Positions 23,001 to 34,936 of a DNA stretch of 64,000 nt are shown in pieces. The stretch is taken from assembly GCA_009103225.1 (NCBI GenBank), contig RHPI01000890.1, forward strand, positions 213,579 to 277,578. Reading direction: 5' to 3'. The DNA comes from Chlorokybus atmophyticus (lineage: Eukaryota > Streptophyta > Chlorokybophyceae > Chlorokybales > Chlorokybaceae). Made by a program: the position numbers and the translations under genes. Position 1 is the stretch's first letter. Every line of letters starts with the position of its first letter. The notes beneath the pieces were generated by a model that saw only the letters and a program-made list of their open reading frames with translations, was not told the DNA's origin and did no database searches.

Positions 23001-24816
23001 GGGCCCGCGCTACTGCCCTTCAATAGAAGACAAGGTGGGTATGGGTGTGCATGTGCGTATACGCTTGCACACGCGCACTCGCGTGCATGTGTGCGTGCAT
23101 GCGTGGGCGCGCGCATGTGTACATGCACGTGTGTGCGCGTGCATATGTGCGTTTTTTCTGAGTTTGTGCTTCGTATCTGTGGGTGGGGAGGAGAGCTGCT
23201 TGTGTGCTATCAGGACGTTTCTTATGTTTTTTTTGCAGATCGTGCGGTTCAAGGACAAGACCTCGCATCAGATATTCTTGGAGCCAGAAGGCCGCAACAC
23301 TCCCGAGCTGTACGTTCAGGGCTTCAGCACGGGTCTGCCGGAGCGATTGCAGCTGGCGCTGCTGCAGACTCTTCCCGGCTTGGAGAGCTGCAAGATGTTG
23401 CGTCCCGCCTACGCCGTGGAGTACGACTACCTTCCCGCCCACCAGTGCGCCTCCACCCTCATGACGAAAAGGGTCGAGGGCCTTTTTTTCAGTGGGCAGA
23501 TCAACGGCACAACTGGATATGAAGAGGCCGCTGCGCAAGGTTGGCTCGCGGGTGCCAACGCTGCACGGCTCGCGCTTGGGAAGCCCCTTGCGGTCATCCC
23601 CAGAGAGAGCAGCTACTTGGGCACTCTCATTGATGACTTGGTGACGAAGGATCTGCGAGAGCCTTACCGCATGCTTACGAGGCAAGGAGGGCTTTGTGCA
23701 CATGTGAAACCATTTGCAGTGTCCTTGGTCTGTTTGATGTGCTCATTGTTGGTCAGAGTATATGTGCTTATTGCTGGTTGCGTGCAGTCGGTCTGAGTAC
23801 AGGTTGCTTCTGAGGGCGGACAATGCTGATCAGCGCTTGACGCCAATTGGCCGCGAGCTCGGTCTCATTGATGACCGAAGATGGGCGCTGTTTCAGGTTT
23901 GTTGGTTGTTGGTTGTGTGCATGTCAAGTGGCATTTTTGGGTAACAGAGCTTATTCATTGAAATAGAAAAAGGAAGAGCGTATGAAAGCAGAGATGGTGA
24001 GGCTGCGGCAAGTGCGCTTGCTGGATGGCGTTGAGGCTTTTGTGGATGCGGTCGAGTTGCGCTCTGGGCATCCTGTCAAGCGGGGTGGAACGCTAGAGGA
24101 GGTAACAATAACACAGCATGCATTGCGTGGTTACATACTGCTGGTGCGTGCTGAGTGATACCATCGATTGAGTGCCATGGCTGCAGATGCTGCGGAGGCC
24201 TTACGTTCATTACTCTATGCTTGAAGAGTTTGGCTTGCATGATCCCGAACTCAGCGGCTCAGAGCGTGAATGCGTTGAGACCAGCATTAAGTATGAGCCT
24301 TTCATCGTCAGACAGCAGAAGCAGCTTGAACAGGTATTGTATTACAGGAGCAGTTCATGTTGTGTTGGAAGCTCTGGTCGCATGTAGGTTATGATTGGGT
24401 TTAAGCAAGCACGCAGTGGCTGAGCATGCAATGCCTTTCAGATTGCAGGGAAGCACAACAAGCTGATCCCGCGTGACTTTGATTACCATCAAGTGACAAC
24501 ACTTGCAAATGAAGCCCGTGACAAGCTGAGCAAGGTAAGGCAGCAACAACCAGCAGCTCGGTGTTTTCTATTCTCTTCTCTCATTGCAACATTACTCACC
24601 ACTGATGTTGCCTTTTTTCATCGCTTGCGACCGCAGATAAGGCCGGCCAATATTGGCCAGGCGACGCGAATAGGGGGCGTCAACCCCTCGGATATTAATG
24701 CTCTGTTAGTGTGGATGGAGACGCGACGCAGGCGAGCCGCGAGTGTTAACACTGCTTTGGTTGCTGCTTTTGAATCAGCTGACACTGAAGAACAGGCATT
24801 GGCCATCGTGCCGTGA
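20094..24816 (+). CDS. mnmG: tRNA uridine-34 carboxymethylaminomethyl-modification enzyme MnmG (GidA), organelle-type
   Basis: Twelve exons: 20094-20421, 21135-21325, 21973-22127, 22260-22413, 22498-22674, 22855-23034, 23239-23681, 23788-23896, 23967-24101, 24187-24333, 24442-24534 and 24637-24816. Every phase agrees; 763 residues. Core features: FAD-binding GGGHAG (about 124-129), the [10 protein letters not shown] signature, [87 protein letters not shown] and a C-terminal helical domain. With MnmE it makes the cmnm5 group at U34 in organelles. The first about 110 residues (Ala/Ser/Arg/Gln-rich) are absent from bacterial MnmG and look like a transit peptide; plastid or mitochondrion cannot be decided. 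An in-frame ATG at 19989 would add 35 residues. Intron 2 holds an assembly gap. Intron 7 has a GC donor (AG|GCAAGG), required to join the conserved LTSRSEY. Confidence 0.95.
21439..21736. other. Assembly gap (N) inside mnmG intron 2
   Basis: 298 N. The flanking exons join in phase and no conserved residue is missing, so the gap affects only intron sequence. Confidence 0.95.
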
Positions 24817-25926
24817 AGCGCATTGTCCTCGCCACTAGGCTAAATAGTCCACAGGCGTGACCTGTATAACTTCAGAGAATGTAGTACGTGTATGTGTATC
24901 ACACTGTAAATATACAGTGCTGTGCGACAGAGCAACAAGGTGCTCGTTGTCACCATGCAAACTGTGACGCAAGTTACTTTTCAGTACATCAGCGCATGTG
25001 AACAGGCACTCACACACACACAGCGAGTACTCCCATAGCTCAAAGTATGTGCAGTAGACCCACAGGGGCCCTATACTTCCATATCTTCTGCATATGCACT
25101 ATACAGAGCTGCTTGTTGTGCGCAGGCTGTACTTCCTTATCATGTAATCAACCCATCTAGTTCAACAATGCAGGCAGCGCATCCCGCTGCCTTGAAGCAT
25201 ACACTGTACGTGCGCTAATCTCATAACACTCCGTGATGCAATCCTTACATCTGCACAAATTCACCTCTTGCCTACAGAATACTCGGTCTTCATTAGTATA
25301 GTTGTCCTCCGCATCAAGATTCACACCTTTCAGCCGGTCGTCACCGAGTGTGGCGTCATTGTCTGTGTGTCGCTCCTGGCTAGGAACTTGTGCCTTGTCA
25401 AATTTGTGAAGTTGTCTGCCTGCGTACATAAAACCAAAAGTATTTGTGACAGCATAATGCTGAAAAATGCACCATGCACAACATCATACACAATGTACAA
25501 ATCACGTGACTATGAGATACCATGCAGACACGCTGTTCGGCGGATACGATTAGCAATATATCATATGTAATAATAGTACTATGGCATGTGATCCAATATG
25601 CAATGATATATACTTAGCATCGCATGTCATATTATATATGTCAATACGGCACTCTATATATCTATACATAATGATGCGATAGATTGCAACAAGCACACAA
25701 TGATTGCCATAAATAGTGCCATAACGATATTGATATCCTTATATTATAGATAATACTGATGGTCGTATACTATTATTGCTCATGATATTCACATGCAAGT
25801 ACAATGTACCTTCCAATAGCAATGGCGCAATCGTACAATGTCAAATGACTTGGAAGCGACAACAATCGCAACATGTCGTCTTCTCTTTACATATGCGCAA
25901 CTGCATATGTCAAGAGAAGCAACTTT
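24817..25926. other. AT-rich intergenic DNA after mnmG
   Basis: No gene is recognised. TGTAA at 24905-24909, 89 nt after the mnmG stop, is a candidate polyadenylation signal. Confidence 0.4.
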
Positions 25927-26030
25927 GCGCCCAGTGGGACTCGATCCCAAGACCTTTCAAAGTCCGCTCATGGTCACATGACCAATGTAGCGCCGGGCTT
26001 AATCGACTAGGTCATGGTAGCAAAATGAGC
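25927..26030 (-). repeat. tRNA-derived SINE-like element, copy 4 (reverse)
   Basis: Read on the minus strand: TTTTGCTACCATGACC, then CTAGTCGATTAAGCC (box A-like), then GGGATCGAGTCCC (box B-like, at 25936-25948 of the plus strand). The TTTGCTnCCAT leader matches copies 1-3. Box B is better preserved here than in copy 1. Confidence 0.6.
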
Positions 26031-27271
26031 TACCATAAGGTTGTGTAACGCTTCATACTAATGCTTTATAAGCCCTCAAAGCCCACAGCACTAAATGGCG
26101 GTACAAGCGCTTAATTGTGCAACATGTATGATGCAACGCGATAAGATGGCCTCAAAAATCGAAAATTGCGCATTATACGCAACAATTGCAATTACAAATA
26201 TATCAATCGCGCTTCACAATGCTATAAGCTAAAAAACTGTAACAAATCACTACTGCACGTGTTAATGTGATGAATGCATTATTCTAAACGGCTTGATTTA
26301 ACGTGATTTATGGCATTGATGGCCATCATTTCTTGCTATCGAGCAACGCAACTATCAAAATATCCGTCCCATTAGTAGACGACACTAAAATATTGTGATA
26401 TCCTCGTCTATAATGGCGCAATCACTTGCTTGGGCAATACGGTATCCACTATCCATTGATCCCGTATCGGCCTTTGTGGTCTTTGTGGATCGCGAGTCAC
26501 GCTCGCTACCTGTAAAGGCCACCATGTAACCCTCCAATTCTACAACATGTGTCAAGCCCCCTTTCAAATGGCCTTTTTTGGGGTCCTCGTGGGTCCTCAA
26601 AAGTCACGCGCGTTAAAACGTGACGGATCGCATCACAAGCTGCGCGAGGACGCACGGTATGTGTTCAACTGATACGATGCGCATCGTATTCACCTTTGAA
26701 CGCGCGATGACCAAGAAAACGCCGTCAGATTACTACCAATGGGCGTGGTGCTTGCAATGACCATACCTAGCAAACAACTCATTCAACCAATGCTGTACAC
26801 CTTGTTTACTTAACTCTTCCGTCTGCATCGTTTCATTCTACCATTGCAACTAATTGAAAGTCTCCACAACTTCGAGACGCCTTTGCGTGTCATCTACACA
26901 CAGGTGTTCTATCTTGGGTCATACAATTCTCAGAATTAATCAATCGACACCATGCGTTAATCCACGCCGAACGCAACATGACGTCACACATCTTAAAAAA
27001 GAAATGCCACTAGTATTATTATTGTTTCACTGCGGGTCATGCAAATCCGAATTAATGTCAGGCGGTATTTCACACCAAATCCCTGCACGTCGTTACACGG
27101 AAAATAAAAATTCAATGGAGAAAAAATGCAAGTTTTATATGTTACTCAACGTAATGTATACTGCCAACTCTACCACATGCATTGCCTGATTCCATCACTA
27201 TCACTGCATTCAAGAAAATCTCCCTATGTACCAAAACGATTCGCAGACCGTGGTATATATATCTTCCATCA
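26031..27271. other. AT-rich intergenic DNA, no gene seen
   Basis: Short frames only. Segments near 26870 (CGAGACGCCTTTGCG), 27080 (AAATCCCTGCACG) and 27275-27370 (CGAGACGCCCCTGCG, AAATTCCCTGCGCG) resemble each other and may be decayed repeat units. Confidence 0.3.
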
Positions 27272-27306
27272 TGTATCGAGACGCCCCTGCGAGTCGTCTC
27301 GATACA
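27272..27306. repeat. 12-bp perfect hairpin
   Basis: TGTATCGAGACG at 27272-27283 is followed after 11 nt by its exact reverse complement at 27295-27306, then a run of six T. It looks terminator-like but sits in nuclear DNA with no gene before it. Confidence 0.6.
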
Positions 27307-28621
27307 TTTTTTCCATCTTGTCAAACTCTTGTGCCATGCGGTTCACCACGCAAATTCCCTGCGCGCCGTCACACACATTAACAATAGGATCAAAAACAAT
27401 AACAAGTCACTTATTCAATGTAGATGTACGATGTATACCGCCGAGACAGCTGTTATCGCTGCCATGACAATCCGCGGCAGATTTAAGGCAATAGGTGCGG
27501 CCATTGTAGGCAAGCGCTTGACGTTCACGCCTTCAACGCTTTTTTGGATAGCGGTGACGGCGACGCAAGGTTACATTCACAACGCCGCTTAGTAAGTTGC
27601 TAGCAGCAACCAAAACCCTGAGCTAGTCCAACAAATATATGACCCGATGACAATATTTGAATATACCATTATGAACCGTCGCAAAATGTTTCCCCTACCG
27701 GCCGATTAAAAATTGGCAACGGTCGTGCACCAGAGGATACTCATTTGGACTGTCAAAACTCAGTCTACCGGTACTCTCGATAGCGGCCGTCTGGGGCCTA
27801 ACCCTAACTGACAGGTACCTGTTAAATACCCATCACTCAAGCAAAAGGGACTTAACCTATCTGACAAGTAACTAATCAATATCGAACTATTAGGTACCGG
27901 CGACTGTACGCTAAATGATTGTGCCTGACAGGTACCAGATGGTATATTTATAGTACCGGCCATTATTGATGTGTACCATCAAAGGTACCTGTTAGTACCG
28001 CTTGGTTATAATTATGCATCACACAATTATTGTCGTCAAATGTGCAAGACGGTGATAAATTAAAAGTTTATGATGCCCAAAAAAGTTGATATACTACAAT
28101 GTAAACTCCAGTGAGCTACTACTACTACCGTAGTAGTGACTACTGCTAGTACAACTAAGCTACTACTTTCAGTACTACTACCCTTGTATTAAGCTGCCGC
28201 TTTTGCACCGCCCACCACTGGAGCCGGCAGCTCCGCCGCCGCCTTTCCTTGTCCGCCGCCGCTCTTGTAAAGCAAATAAGGCGGTTAAGGCAATTAAACA
28301 AGCAATCAACAGTAGCATACACACCTACATGCTGTCGCTTGCCATGTATCGCCACCGCCGTCGCCGCTTAGCCTGGCCTGGCCTGGCCGCCCTATGGTAC
28401 AAAGGGTGGTTAGGCTGCCTATGCTGTTGCGCATAACACAACATTATAACATACCGCAACCAAGCTCACCTACTGTTCGCCCATGCCGCCGCCGTCACCA
28501 CCACCGCCGCCGCCGCCGCCGCCACTGCAGCGCTGCTAGCTCCGACACAACGCTCACAAGTCACTTGAGTTAAGTGTCAACTTGAATTAAGCCGTTGAGC
28601 TTTCGAATTGCTGCCGAAGAC
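27307..28621. other. Gene-poor DNA with clustered GGTACC palindromes
   Basis: Four GGTACC sites, most embedded in ACAGGTACCTG- or GGTACCGG-like contexts, occur between about 27810 and 27995. A TAC/GTA triplet-rich stretch spans about 28110-28190. CCG-triplet runs occur near 28220-28260 and 28480-28530. No gene is recognised. Confidence 0.35.
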
Positions 28622-28667
28622 ACGATGGCACAATCGTATCATTAAAACGGTACGATTATGCCATCGT
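28622..28667. repeat. 17-bp inverted repeat with one mismatch
   Basis: Arm 28622-28638 (ACGATGGCACAATCGTA) and arm 28651-28667 are reverse complements except at one position, with a 12-nt loop. Confidence 0.55.
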
Positions 28668-29273
28668 CACGATGGGAGTATCATACTATGTTAATGGTAC
28701 ATCAAATGCATTGTATAAAAGTCACGACTTGCCGGCAATACGAAGCGACAAGTAGGAACTGCCGGTTACTTGCTTGTCGCTAAAAGATCGCTGCCGCGCA
28801 TGACATGCTACAGTTAAGTGACGAGCGACAATTGGCCGGCACCACAAGTCACTATAAGGCGACCTGCTTGCCACAACAGGCATGCCGCCGCGATGGCCAG
28901 GCTACAACCAACGGTCGGCCGTCACTGCAAAGTCACGTGTTTGCCATCTCAGGCAGGCCGCCGTTACTTGTGGACTATCGACGGTCGATTGGCCGTCAAC
29001 AGCAGTCCACAATAGCCGACGGCAGACCCAACAGTCAAAAAGCGACATGTTAGGCACGGCCAGGCACGGTCGGGCACCCGTCAGTCCCTCGGTCCCTGGT
29101 CAGTCACCGTGTAAGATTTGCGACCATATACCATCATATAATATACTATGTTACATCTGCTAATTGCTACCGACTTACACCGATATATGTGTTATAATGC
29201 ATACGTTAATAGTCCGGCGGCAATCTAGCCATGCGGCAAGATTTTGCTCATGCATTCAACCTGCACATTTTTA
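28668..29273. other. Intergenic DNA, no gene seen
   Basis: Contains short repeated motifs such as CGACAAGTAG and GGTCGG/CGGTCG but no recognisable coding exon. Confidence 0.35.
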
Positions 29274-29322
29274 CGCCACGCCGCAGCATGCGTGGCGTCA
29301 TCAGGCATGCTGCGGCGTGGCG
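29274..29322. repeat. 18-bp perfect hairpin
   Basis: CGCCACGCCGCAGCATGC at 29274-29291 and its exact reverse complement at 29305-29322 flank a 13-nt loop. It lies about 470 nt upstream of the 5' LTR. Confidence 0.7.
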
Positions 29323-29792
29323 CCAACTTTTTCGCTAGAACCTTCAGATCAGAAGCAAAATACATGCAGTTGCGCGCAAGCATGACGACCCTTGTTCAAG
29401 CACCAAAGCCGACCATTTACATGCATGTACATCATCGCATGCGGTGTGGGCAAGTCTTTGCTGACTATATGGCGCCAGACAAGTTCATTTCAATTCAACT
29501 GTTTGGTAACATCAGTTGTCATAGAGCTGTTGTTGTTTGTTCATTGAACTTGTGTGCTCACTGACCGGGCCGGTGGAAGGGATGGGCTTGCTAAGAGCCG
29601 GAGCGGCGCAGCAATGGAGAGGTGTTGTTCATGTGCTAGGGCTTCTAAGCTTGGATGGTCTGCAGTTGTAGAAGTTTCTATGACTTAGGCTGAAGCCTTC
29701 ACGTAGTCTTTTATAATAAATCCTAGCTATACACATGAACACACCCCACATTGCATTTGAGTACATCAAACTTGACATGAACCGTTGTTGGG

Positions 29793-30607
29793 TGTCACGC
29801 CCAGAGGGCTTGCGAAAGTTACTCTCAGTTCCTTTCATATATGGTAAGTAAGAGGGACCAAGTGAGGATTTCGCATGCCATGGTGTAGCAGCTTGGCATG
29901 TGTGCTTATCCTTGTCTACTCAGTAGATAGGGCTATGTAGCTGCACAAGGCACTGTATATCAGTATACGCAGGGCTAATCAGTGCCATATGCTATGCATG
30001 ACTTGTGGAGTGCCAGTGCAGTGACACTAGGGCAGCATACGTGCTGCACGTGGCAAATCGCAAGTAAGTCATGCGATCTATTAGTATGATGTGTTTGGAC
30101 AAGCACATGACGGATTTTGGCATTTTGCAAAAACTTGTCCTCTGTTTGACAATCTCGAGGGTTGATGTCATGTGATCATCATGATGGGACAGGTTTTATG
30201 TGGACAAGGTCAGCACAATGACAAGGCCTTGGGCCTTGAAAATCCTGTGTGCCAGGTTGGAAGAGCGGCAAGTGGTATATATGCTCAGTAGCAACCTTGA
30301 GTAGGGATCAGAGTGTGTTCACCACTCAAGGGCCACTTGTGTGTGGGGTGCCTGGTTGTAACTGCTGAAGGGGCTCTCCCCCTTATCCCTTGCGGGGTGT
30401 GTGTGTGTGGCGTTTGTGGGTAGCTGCACTTGCGGTGTGTGCGTGTGTAGGAGCTGTTGGAGGGCTGGCAGTCATCCTCTCCTACCCGACTATGGTGCTG
30501 TGTCTTCCCTCCACGAGGTGCTGCACCATGGTGTGTTGTGCAAGTTCTTTGTGCTTGTGCGCAAGTTGGTGAGGCTCACTAGCAGGTAAATGAGTGGTAT
30601 CGTTACA
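29793..30607 (+). repeat. 5' LTR
   Basis: Begins TGTCACGCCC and ends CGTTACA (TG...CA). It aligns along its whole length with 34108-34936, with substitutions and small indels. AGTGGTATATATGCTCAG near 30270 could be a TATA element. The next bases, TTGGACTCGGAGC, begin with TGG after one T and are a candidate primer-binding site. Confidence 0.85.
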
Positions 30608-31144
30608 TTGGACTCGGAGCTTGTTTCCAAGCCTTGCATGCTTGCCTATCAGCTTGTGCACTTGCTGGAAAGCGCATGCGTTGCATCTTTTGCTTACATG
30701 TGCTGCACGGCGGTGTTTTCATGCTGAATTATGCATCATTTGAGCATGTAGTTCGTCACTCCAGCTGCACGCACACTTGCATGCACGGTGTGGGCCATGT
30801 TGCACGCTGATTTGTGCATCATTTGAGCAAGTGTTGCTGCATTTTGCTGCATACACGTTTGCACTTGCGCGTGTGTCTGCGTGTTGCTGCATTTTACTGC
30901 GTCTTGCTGCATACACGTCTGCACTTGCGCGTGTGAGTGCGAGTAGCTGCATGTTGTTACGTGACTGCATTTTGCTGAATCCAAGCTCATTACGTGCTTG
31001 TGCACTAGCAGAAACCATTGACAATGGCTGCCAATGTTGCCAATCCGGTTGCGGCTCGAGTTACGGAGCTGCAAAGCTAGGTTCAGGCCATGATGGCGGC
31101 CAACACGTCCATGAAGGAGCAACACGACCAGCAGCTAGCTAAGG

Positions 31145-32010
31145 TTGGTTGCTGCAAACGCCCATACGATGATGCCTCACCTCAGGTTCTTCTCCGACAC
31201 CAACGACGGGAAAGGCAAGGATCTTGGGGTGACCGTGCGTGATTGGCTATCTAGCTGTAAGCATGTGTTGCATGCTGCAGAGGTGTTGCCTATGCATGAG
31301 GCCAAAGAGGTGTCGCTTTTAGCATCCTACTTGCGCGGCAGTGCTGCCCGCATGTCGGAGGGGGCTTCTCCACGTTTGGAGGCCGCTAGCAAAGTTGTCA
31401 CGAGCTTAGATGTGTTTGAGAGTGCTATGTTGCAGGCCTACGGGGGTGTAAACCCGTCACAAAAGGCGCGTGACAAGCTATGTCGCTTGAAAGTTAAGCC
31501 CGAGCGGTCCATTGAGGACTTCACTGTCTACTTTGAATCGGTGTGCCCCGAAGTTGGCCCCGACATGCCTCTGTTTGAACAGAGAAGATGGACAAGTATT
31601 GGGCCGCCTTGCCGGAAGATACGGCAAAGCAACGGACATTCAAGGAGGGACTTGAGTTCTTCACGCATGCCGACTTCAACTTGATGAAGCGCACTACCGT
31701 TCAGTATGACAACAGCCTGTGCATGATCAATCAGGCCAAGAAGTTGACTATTGCCGACAACAACCAGCCCTCATAGTCCACTCCCTCGATGGGAGGTGGC
31801 GGTGGCAAAAGCCGCAAGCGCGGCCGCCCTGGCGGTAGAGGCAAGCAGCCTGCCCAGCGGGTGAACAAGAAGCGTGCACTCAGCATCCCAGGTGTCACCG
31901 CGGAGCTCAAGGGCGCCCGCTTCAAGGCTGGCTTGTGCCTCAAGTGTGGGGAGAAGGGCCACAGTGTGGCGAACTGCCCCAACCCCTCCTCCAACAAGCC
32001 TGTTGCATAG
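31145..32010 (+). pseudogene. Retrotransposon gag remnant with CCHC zinc knuckle
   Basis: A capsid-like open stretch spans about 31145-31590. The frame then shifts, continues from about 31588 to a TAG near 31775, and reopens at 31789 as a basic Gly/Lys/Arg-rich segment that carries CLKCGEKGHSVANC, a nucleic-acid-binding CCHC knuckle. Stop at 32008-32010. Two breaks make it non-functional as one gag protein. Confidence 0.75.
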
Positions 32011-33787
32011 GAATTCGAGGTAGAAAACTAGTCCATGCGCTACAGGAGTGGCGCTGCTATTTAGAAGATGTGGAAGGTGGGTTTACAGTGGTCACAGACC
32101 ACAAACCATGTTGTCTTTCAAACCCAACCAACCTTGTCGCGGAGACAAGTGAGGTGGGCTGAGTTCTTGTCGCGTTTCAGCTGTACTTGGGTATAAAGAC
32201 CAGGTAGGGTGAACATGGCAGACCCTTTGAGCCGCTCGCCTTTATCATTGGTAGCGACAGCACGTGCACGTGCACAAAGCCAAGGGTGGGCACAGTCAAG
32301 TAACACTGATGCCAGTACTTGCGAGTTGGCAGCTGAGCTCGAAAGAGCTATCGATGAGACACCAGTGGCAATCCGTGAGCCTGCGACTTGCGATCTGCCA
32401 ATTGCATGCAAAGCAGCTAGCAAGATACACCAATGGCAGTTCACAATGCAATTGGGGAGGACCCCCTGGCTGTTGATGTAGAGGATATCATAGAACGTCT
32501 ACCGCAAGCCTATGCACTTGACAACTAGTTGCTTGAGTTGTTGAAGCAAGCGGATGACAAAATCAGCTGCCATAAGGGGTTATGATACTAAGGCCAGACG
32601 CACTCGGTCGTAGGCAAGAGTGTTTGCATGAGGCACACAATGCAGTATACAGCGGTCACATGGGCATGATTCAGACCATCAAGCTGCTGCAGCGACAGTA
32701 CAAGTGGCCAACCTTGGTGGTCGATGCGACCAAGTATGTCTAGTGTTGTAACACTTGTCAATGTGACAAGGCCTCACACCGCAACCAATGGGAGAGTGTG
32801 AGTATGGATCTGATTACGGCTCTACCAAAGACAAAGCAAGGGCATGATGCCATCATTGTTTTTGTCGGCCGACTGACCAAGATGGTCCCGTTTGCACCGT
32901 GTCGCACAGACATTAGCGCACAGTTTGCATACGCCTTTATAAACTTAGTGTTCAAACTACACAACGTGCCCAAAGAGGTGGTGTCTGAGCGTGATCCCAA
33001 GCTCACCAGTCAATTCTGGCAAGATGTGTGCCAATACTTAGGAACCAAGCAGAACTTGAGCACTGCTTATCACTCGCAAAATGACGGACAGACGGAGTGC
33101 ACGAATCAGGTGCTGGAGGACGTATTTCGTCACTACACTTCACCCAGGTTTAATGACTGGGATGTGCACCTAGCATTAGCAGAGTATGTTGTGAACAATG
33201 CATGGCAAGAGTCCTTGCGCAGCACTCCGTTCTTTTAAAACTATAGCCGTCATTCGTTGACTCCCATGTCTTTGAAAGTTCAGCCGTTTTAGCAAAGTGC
33301 CGATGGCTAGAGACTTTATTGAGCAAATGCATGAGGCATTGGCCATTGCTAAGGACGGCCTGAGAGCAGCCCAAAATCGGCAAAAAATGTATGCCGACAG
33401 CGCAGACCCGTAGATGGTCTCGCATTTTGAGATAAGATCTTGCTGAGTTCCAAGAATATCAGACTTAAGACGAGCGGTGTGCGCAAGTTGCTACTCAAGT
33501 GGCTAGGGCCGTTTACTATATCCGCCGCTGGTGGCGAGCGCGCCTTTCGGCTTGAGTTGCCAAAGAGCATGCGCGCGCACAACGTATTTCATGAAGCACT
33601 GTTGAAGCTATACAAGAGTAATCGCTCAGTGCAGCCTCCAGTTGAGGTAGAGGGTGATCTTAAATACAAGGTCGAGGCCGTGGTTGGCAAGCGGTTTCGA
33701 AAGTACAAGAACAGCTTTCAGATCGAACATCTTGTCAAGTGTGGCTTGGTTATGGCGAAGAGCGCAACGCCTAGGAGCCGCTCTTAA
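32011..33787 (+). pseudogene. Retrotransposon pol remnant: RNase H, integrase, GPY module
   Basis: RNase H-like sequence comes first (TVVTDHKP near 32090 and a WAEFLSRF / NMADPLSR stretch). The integrase HHCC zinc finger follows at about 32620-32775, with an in-frame stop just before its cysteines. The integrase core (32798-33238) has SMDLI and SERDPKLTSQFWQ, the two catalytic Asp blocks, and the DGQTE region. A stop at 33236 ends it. A separate frame at 33440-33787 has the KWLGPFTI...HNVFHEALL GPY/F motif and a short chromodomain-like end. Reverse transcriptase and protease are absent. Confidence 0.8.
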
Positions 33788-34095
33788 TTATGGGCCATAA
33801 TTAAATGGTCAAACTGTGCTGTCAAGTTGAGCCAGTTAAAGAGTGAACTCAAATCCACAGGTGCCACTTGAGAGCGTTTGCTCGGTTGCAACACGTTCAC
33901 ATGCAACCGTCTCTTCTTATGTAACATGCCAACAAGTGCGCAGTGGTACCCAATACCAGAGTTGGTTGTTACTCCCGCAACTTGCATTTTGTTTCACGCG
34001 TAGTGTGCGGTACTTTAGTGGGGCTGATCACCCTAGCTGGCAATTATCGTGCGGGACACGAGTCCCATTGTTTGCAACATGGAAGTTGCAATGCA

Positions 34096-34107
34096 AGTGG
34101 GGAGGAA
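34096..34107 (+). other. Polypurine tract before the 3' LTR
   Basis: AAGTGGGGAGGAA directly precedes the TG start of the 3' LTR, as expected for plus-strand priming of an LTR element. Confidence 0.65.
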
Positions 34108-34936
34108 TGTCACGCCCAAAGGGCTGGCGAAAATCACTCTTTGTTCCCTACTTATGTGGTAAGTAGGAGAGAACCAAGTGAGGATTCCACATGCCATGGT
34201 GTGTAGCACTTGGCATGTGTGCTTATGCGGTCAGTCCTTGTCTATTTGGTAGCTAAGGCTATGTAGCTGCACAAGGCACTGTGTATCAGCACGCACAAGG
34301 CTGTTCGGTGCCATATGCTCTGCATGACTTGTGGAGTGCCGATGCAGTGACACTAGGGCTGCATACGTGCTGCATGTGGCAAATCGCAGGTTAGTTATGC
34401 GATTTACCAGTATGATGTGTTTGGACAAGCACATGACGGATTTTGGCATTTCGCAAAACTTCACCTGTGTTTGATAATCTCAAGGTTTGATGTCCTGTGA
34501 TGGGACAGGTCCTATGTGGACACAGTCAGCATGTGTTGGAAGGTCAGCACACGGTGACAAGGCCTTGGGCCTTGGAAATCCTATGTGCCAGGTTGGGAGA
34601 GCGTCAAGTGGTATATATGCTCAGTAGCAACCTTGAGTAGGGATCAGAGTGTGTTCACCACTCAAGGGCCGTTTGTGTGTGGGGTGCCTGGTTGTAGCTG
34701 CTAAAGGGGCTCTTCCCCTCATCCCTTGCGGGGTGTATGTGCGACGTTTGTGGGTGGCTGCACTTGTGTCTGTGTGGGAGCTGTTAGAGGGCTGGCGGTC
34801 ATCCTCTCCTACCCGACTATGGTGCTGTGTCTTTCTTCCACGAGGTGCTGCACCATGGTGTGTTGTGCATAAGTCCTTTATGCTTGTGCGCAAGTTTGTG
34901 AGGCTCACTTGCAGGTAAGTGAGTGGTATCGTTACA
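34108..34936 (+). repeat. 3' LTR
   Basis: Begins TGTCACGCCC and ends CGTTACA. It is homologous to the 5' LTR with clear divergence, including an extra GTGTTGGAAGGTCAGCACAC-like piece near 34530 and a loss near 34498. Confidence 0.85.

Larger units (their letters stand above)
29793..34936 (+). mobile_element. Decayed Ty3/gypsy (chromovirus-like) LTR retrotransposon
   Basis: Two direct LTRs of about 815 and 829 nt bound an internal region with gag, zinc-knuckle, RNase H, integrase and GPY-type C-terminal remains, in the order expected for Ty3/gypsy. Protease and reverse transcriptase are missing: the zinc knuckle ends at about 31985 and RNase H-like sequence begins within about 50 nt. Several frames are broken by stops and shifts, so the copy cannot be autonomous. 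Five-base flanks (TTGGG at left, GGTGC at right) do not match as a target-site duplication, which fits age, recombination or a misjudged edge. Confidence 0.85.

Noticed and set aside
23020-23703. 227-residue minus-strand frame opposite MnmG
   Set aside because: Opposite-strand shadow of MnmG exon 7 and its neighbouring intron.
27272-27312. Bacterial-type terminator (hairpin plus T run)
   Set aside because: The surrounding DNA is nuclear-type with no gene ending there; listed as a hairpin only.
27182-27592. 136-residue plus-strand frame in the AT-rich island
   Set aside because: Low-complexity, no family marks, overlaps the hairpin repeat.
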